From assembly GCA_945928585.1 (NCBI GenBank), contig CAMENQ010000101.1:1-7924 (forward strand): DNA of 7,924 bases, written 5' to 3'. Position numbers and translations under genes: made by a program. This DNA is from an uncultured Roseburia sp. (GTDB taxonomy: Bacteria; Bacillota; Clostridia; Lachnospirales; Lachnospiraceae). The first letter of the stretch is position 1, and each line of letters starts with the position of its first letter. Below the pieces are notes generated by a model. The model was not told the DNA's origin. It saw only the letters and a list, made by a program, of their open reading frames with translations, and did no database searches. Shown here piece after piece: positions 6,364-7,924 of this stretch.

Positions 6364-7830
6364 CTACTTCTTATCATTATACTTATTAACAAGATTAGCC
6401 TTTGCTGCAATTCCCTTCTTTGAACTGTCTGTATTTGATGTGACAGCTGATACATTATCAGAGTTTACATTATTGCTCTTTGAATTATTATTTGCTATGT
6501 TCTCTGTCTTTATATTTTTTACGTTTGTTGTAGCCGCTGTAGTTATTTTTTTAGGTGGAAGACCTTTTTTTTCTCTCTTTTTATTCTGCTTTTCAATATT
6601 TGACTTAATAATATCATCTACATCAATATTTACAAAATATTTACCTATAATTACAGTCTGTACACATTGAACTAAAGCACTCATAATCCAGTAAACTCCA
6701 AGACCTGAAGGCAATGTATAACAGAATATTGCCGACATAACAGGCATTGTATATGTCATCATCTTCATAGATGAACCCATAGGATTTTCTGCCGTATTTG
6801 TCTGCTGCGATGCATTGAATTTATTTGAAATCTTAACACTTAAAAGCTGTGAAGCTGCTGCTAAGAGAGGAACTATAATAGCAATAACTCCACCTGCTGC
6901 ACTTGGTGATTTGCTTAAATTTATAGTTAAGAAATCATAAGCATTATCAACATCACTCTTTATATTTTCTGTATTTGTTTTATCTTCTTTAAGAGAAGAT
7001 TTAATTGTTGTCCAGTCAGCTTCCTTATACTTTTCTATAAGCTTCCTGTTTGTGTCACTTTCTTCATTGGCTTCTAAAAGCTTTGTCCAGTCTTCATCTG
7101 ACATTGCAGAAAAAGTATCAATTATACTGTCTGTTTCCTTATATGCCTCAAAAATATTACTGTATATTGAATCTGGTGAAGCAGCTATAGCCTTAAACGC
7201 TTCTTCTATTTTATCTGCAGTTTTATCTTTATCTGCTGAACCATCATCTTTTTTTACATAATAAGCATCAATAATTTCATCGATCTTACTGTCTTCCTTT
7301 TCATTATCATTATCAAACTTATACTTAATTTCATCAAGTATATCTAAATCATACATATATTCTGCTGATTCAGCTACATATGCTGATGAATTTTCAAAAT
7401 ATGAGCCTACTTCCGGAATAAATGTAGGTATCTGACTTATAACACCATACAATGCAAGTAATATAGGCATCTGAATAAGAAGTGACATACATCCGCCTGT
7501 AGGTGATGTACCATATTTTTCATATATGGCCTGCATCTCCTGATTCATTTTCATCATTGAATCCTGATCTTTCTTATTCTGATATTTTTTCTGAATAGCC
7601 TGTATTTCAGGATTCATTAACGAAGATAATTTTGTAAACCTCTGCTGCTTTATAGTCATAGGCAGAAGTATCATTTTTATAAGAATGGTAAAAATCAAAA
7701 TACATAATCCTATATTTTGTATACCAAACATATCAAAGAATTTATATAACAGGTTCATAATAAGACCTAAAACCTGTGCTACCTGTTTTATAACCGGTAA
7801 GTTATAACACGATAAAAATATGCTTGTCAC
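6364..7830 (-). CDS. yidC: Membrane protein insertase YidC/OxaA/SpoIIIJ with a large extracytoplasmic insertion
   Basis: YidC inserts membrane proteins into the cytoplasmic membrane, alone or with SecYEG. It starts at GTG 7830, with AAGGAGG (7844-7838) seven bases upstream. Hydrophobic segments lie near residues 14-36, 38-57, 113-135, 313-333, 355-372 and 375-398. The first core segment has lysine 52 (TILIKMILLP) where the family has the groove arginine. The cytoplasmic hairpin follows (MNPEIQAIQKKYQNKKDQ, about 72-89), then the TGGC..LLIQMPI region and the late LSGLGVYW-like segment LPSGLGVYW (373-381). At 488 residues it is much longer than Bacillus SpoIIIJ (about 261). Most of the excess is an acidic, helix-prone stretch (about 143-297) in the outer loop between transmembrane segments 2 and 3, plus a basic Asn/Ser-rich tail after residue 410. 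No lipoprotein signal is visible at the N-terminus. Confidence 0.95.
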   Translation of the reverse strand: MTSIFLSCYNLPVIKQVAQVLGLIMNLLYKFFDMFGIQNIGLCILIFTILIKMILLPMTIKQQRFTKLSSLMNPEIQAIQKKYQNKKDQDSMMKMNQEMQAIYEKYGTSPTGGCMSLLIQMPILLALYGVISQIPTFIPEVGSYFENSSAYVAESAEYMYDLDILDEIKYKFDNDNEKEDSKIDEIIDAYYVKKDDGSADKDKTADKIEEAFKAIAASPDSIYSNIFEAYKETDSIIDTFSAMSDEDWTKLLEANEESDTNRKLIEKYKEADWTTIKSSLKEDKTNTENIKSDVDNAYDFLTINLSKSPSAAGGVIAIIVPLLAAASQLLSVKISNKFNASQQTNTAENPMGSSMKMMTYTMPVMSAIFCYTLPSGLGVYWIMSALVQCVQTVIIGKYFVNIDVDDIIKSNIEKQNKKREKKGLPPKKITTAATTNVKNIKTENIANNNSKSNNVNSDNVSAVTSNTDSSKKGIAAKANLVNKYNDKK

Positions 7831-7842
7831 GTAATTTCCTCC

Positions 7843-7924
7843 TTATGGAACAGGGTCATATCCACTATATTTTGAAAATGGATGTAAGAAAATTGGAATT
7901 CCTGATAGTAATGTAATAAAAGTT
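7843..7924 (-). CDS. yidD: C-terminal end of YidD, membrane protein insertion efficiency factor (cut by window edge)
   Basis: The last 26 codons are visible and include FLHPFSKYSGYDPVP before the TAA. This matches the conserved HPF...GGYDPVP end of YidD, a small membrane-associated protein thought to assist YidC-dependent insertion. The family cysteine of RCHPF is replaced here by leucine. The stop codon overlaps the yidC Shine-Dalgarno, and the genes are 12 bases apart, so they are tightly coupled. Its place just upstream of yidC is the expected one. The N-terminal part is outside the window. Confidence 0.85.
   Translation of the reverse strand, partial: TFITLLSGIPIFLHPFSKYSGYDPVP

Noticed and set aside
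6335..6670. Plus-strand open frame with hydrophobic, phenylalanine-rich product opposite the yidC 3' end
   Set aside because: Antisense of the Lys/Asn-rich YidC tail, which gives Phe- and Ile-rich readings by codon complement; no independent support.

Overview
The window is AT-rich, with strong AGGAGG-type ribosome binding sites. It carries the block yidD-yidC-jag(khpB)-mnmE-mnmG-rsmG, which in Firmicutes usually lies close to the chromosomal replication origin. Base composition, protein sequences and the enlarged YidC loop suggest a member of the Clostridia, probably Lachnospiraceae. This assignment is an inference from sequence character, because there is no rRNA gene in the window.

Layout. 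From the right edge, transcribed leftward (minus strand): the last 26 codons of yidD (7843-7924), yidC (6364-7830), jag/khpB (5711-6343), mnmE (4257-5645), mnmG (2226-4121) and rsmG (1446-2177). Then comes a convergent intergenic region (1271-1445) holding two related terminator-like hairpin modules. Facing it is a rightward gene for a membrane-anchored alpha/beta-hydrolase-like protein (323-1270). At the left edge a leftward gene begins (1-57, truncated), so 58-322 is a divergent promoter region with AT-rich inverted repeats.

Function. The leftward cluster combines membrane protein insertion (YidD, YidC), an RNA-binding protein (KhpB/Jag), the two partners of tRNA U34 modification (MnmE GTPase and MnmG flavoprotein, which together install the carboxymethylaminomethyl group) and the 16S rRNA G527 methyltransferase RsmG. 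All are housekeeping genes. The hydrolase is outside the operon and its substrate cannot be told from sequence.

Several true starts lie downstream of the longest open frames. Shine-Dalgarno spacing and family N-termini place them at 323 (hydrolase), 2177 (rsmG), 4121 (mnmG), 5645 (TTG, mnmE) and 6343 (jag).

I found no CRISPR array, transposase, tRNA, rRNA or defence genes, and no evidence for an undescribed multi-gene system. The items most worth a second look are non-coding: a 73-nt nested inverted repeat just before mnmG that stays open in the mnmG frame, a duplicated terminator module after rsmG, and a 35-nt hairpin in the hydrolase leader. Among the proteins, YidC has an acidic insertion of about 125 residues.
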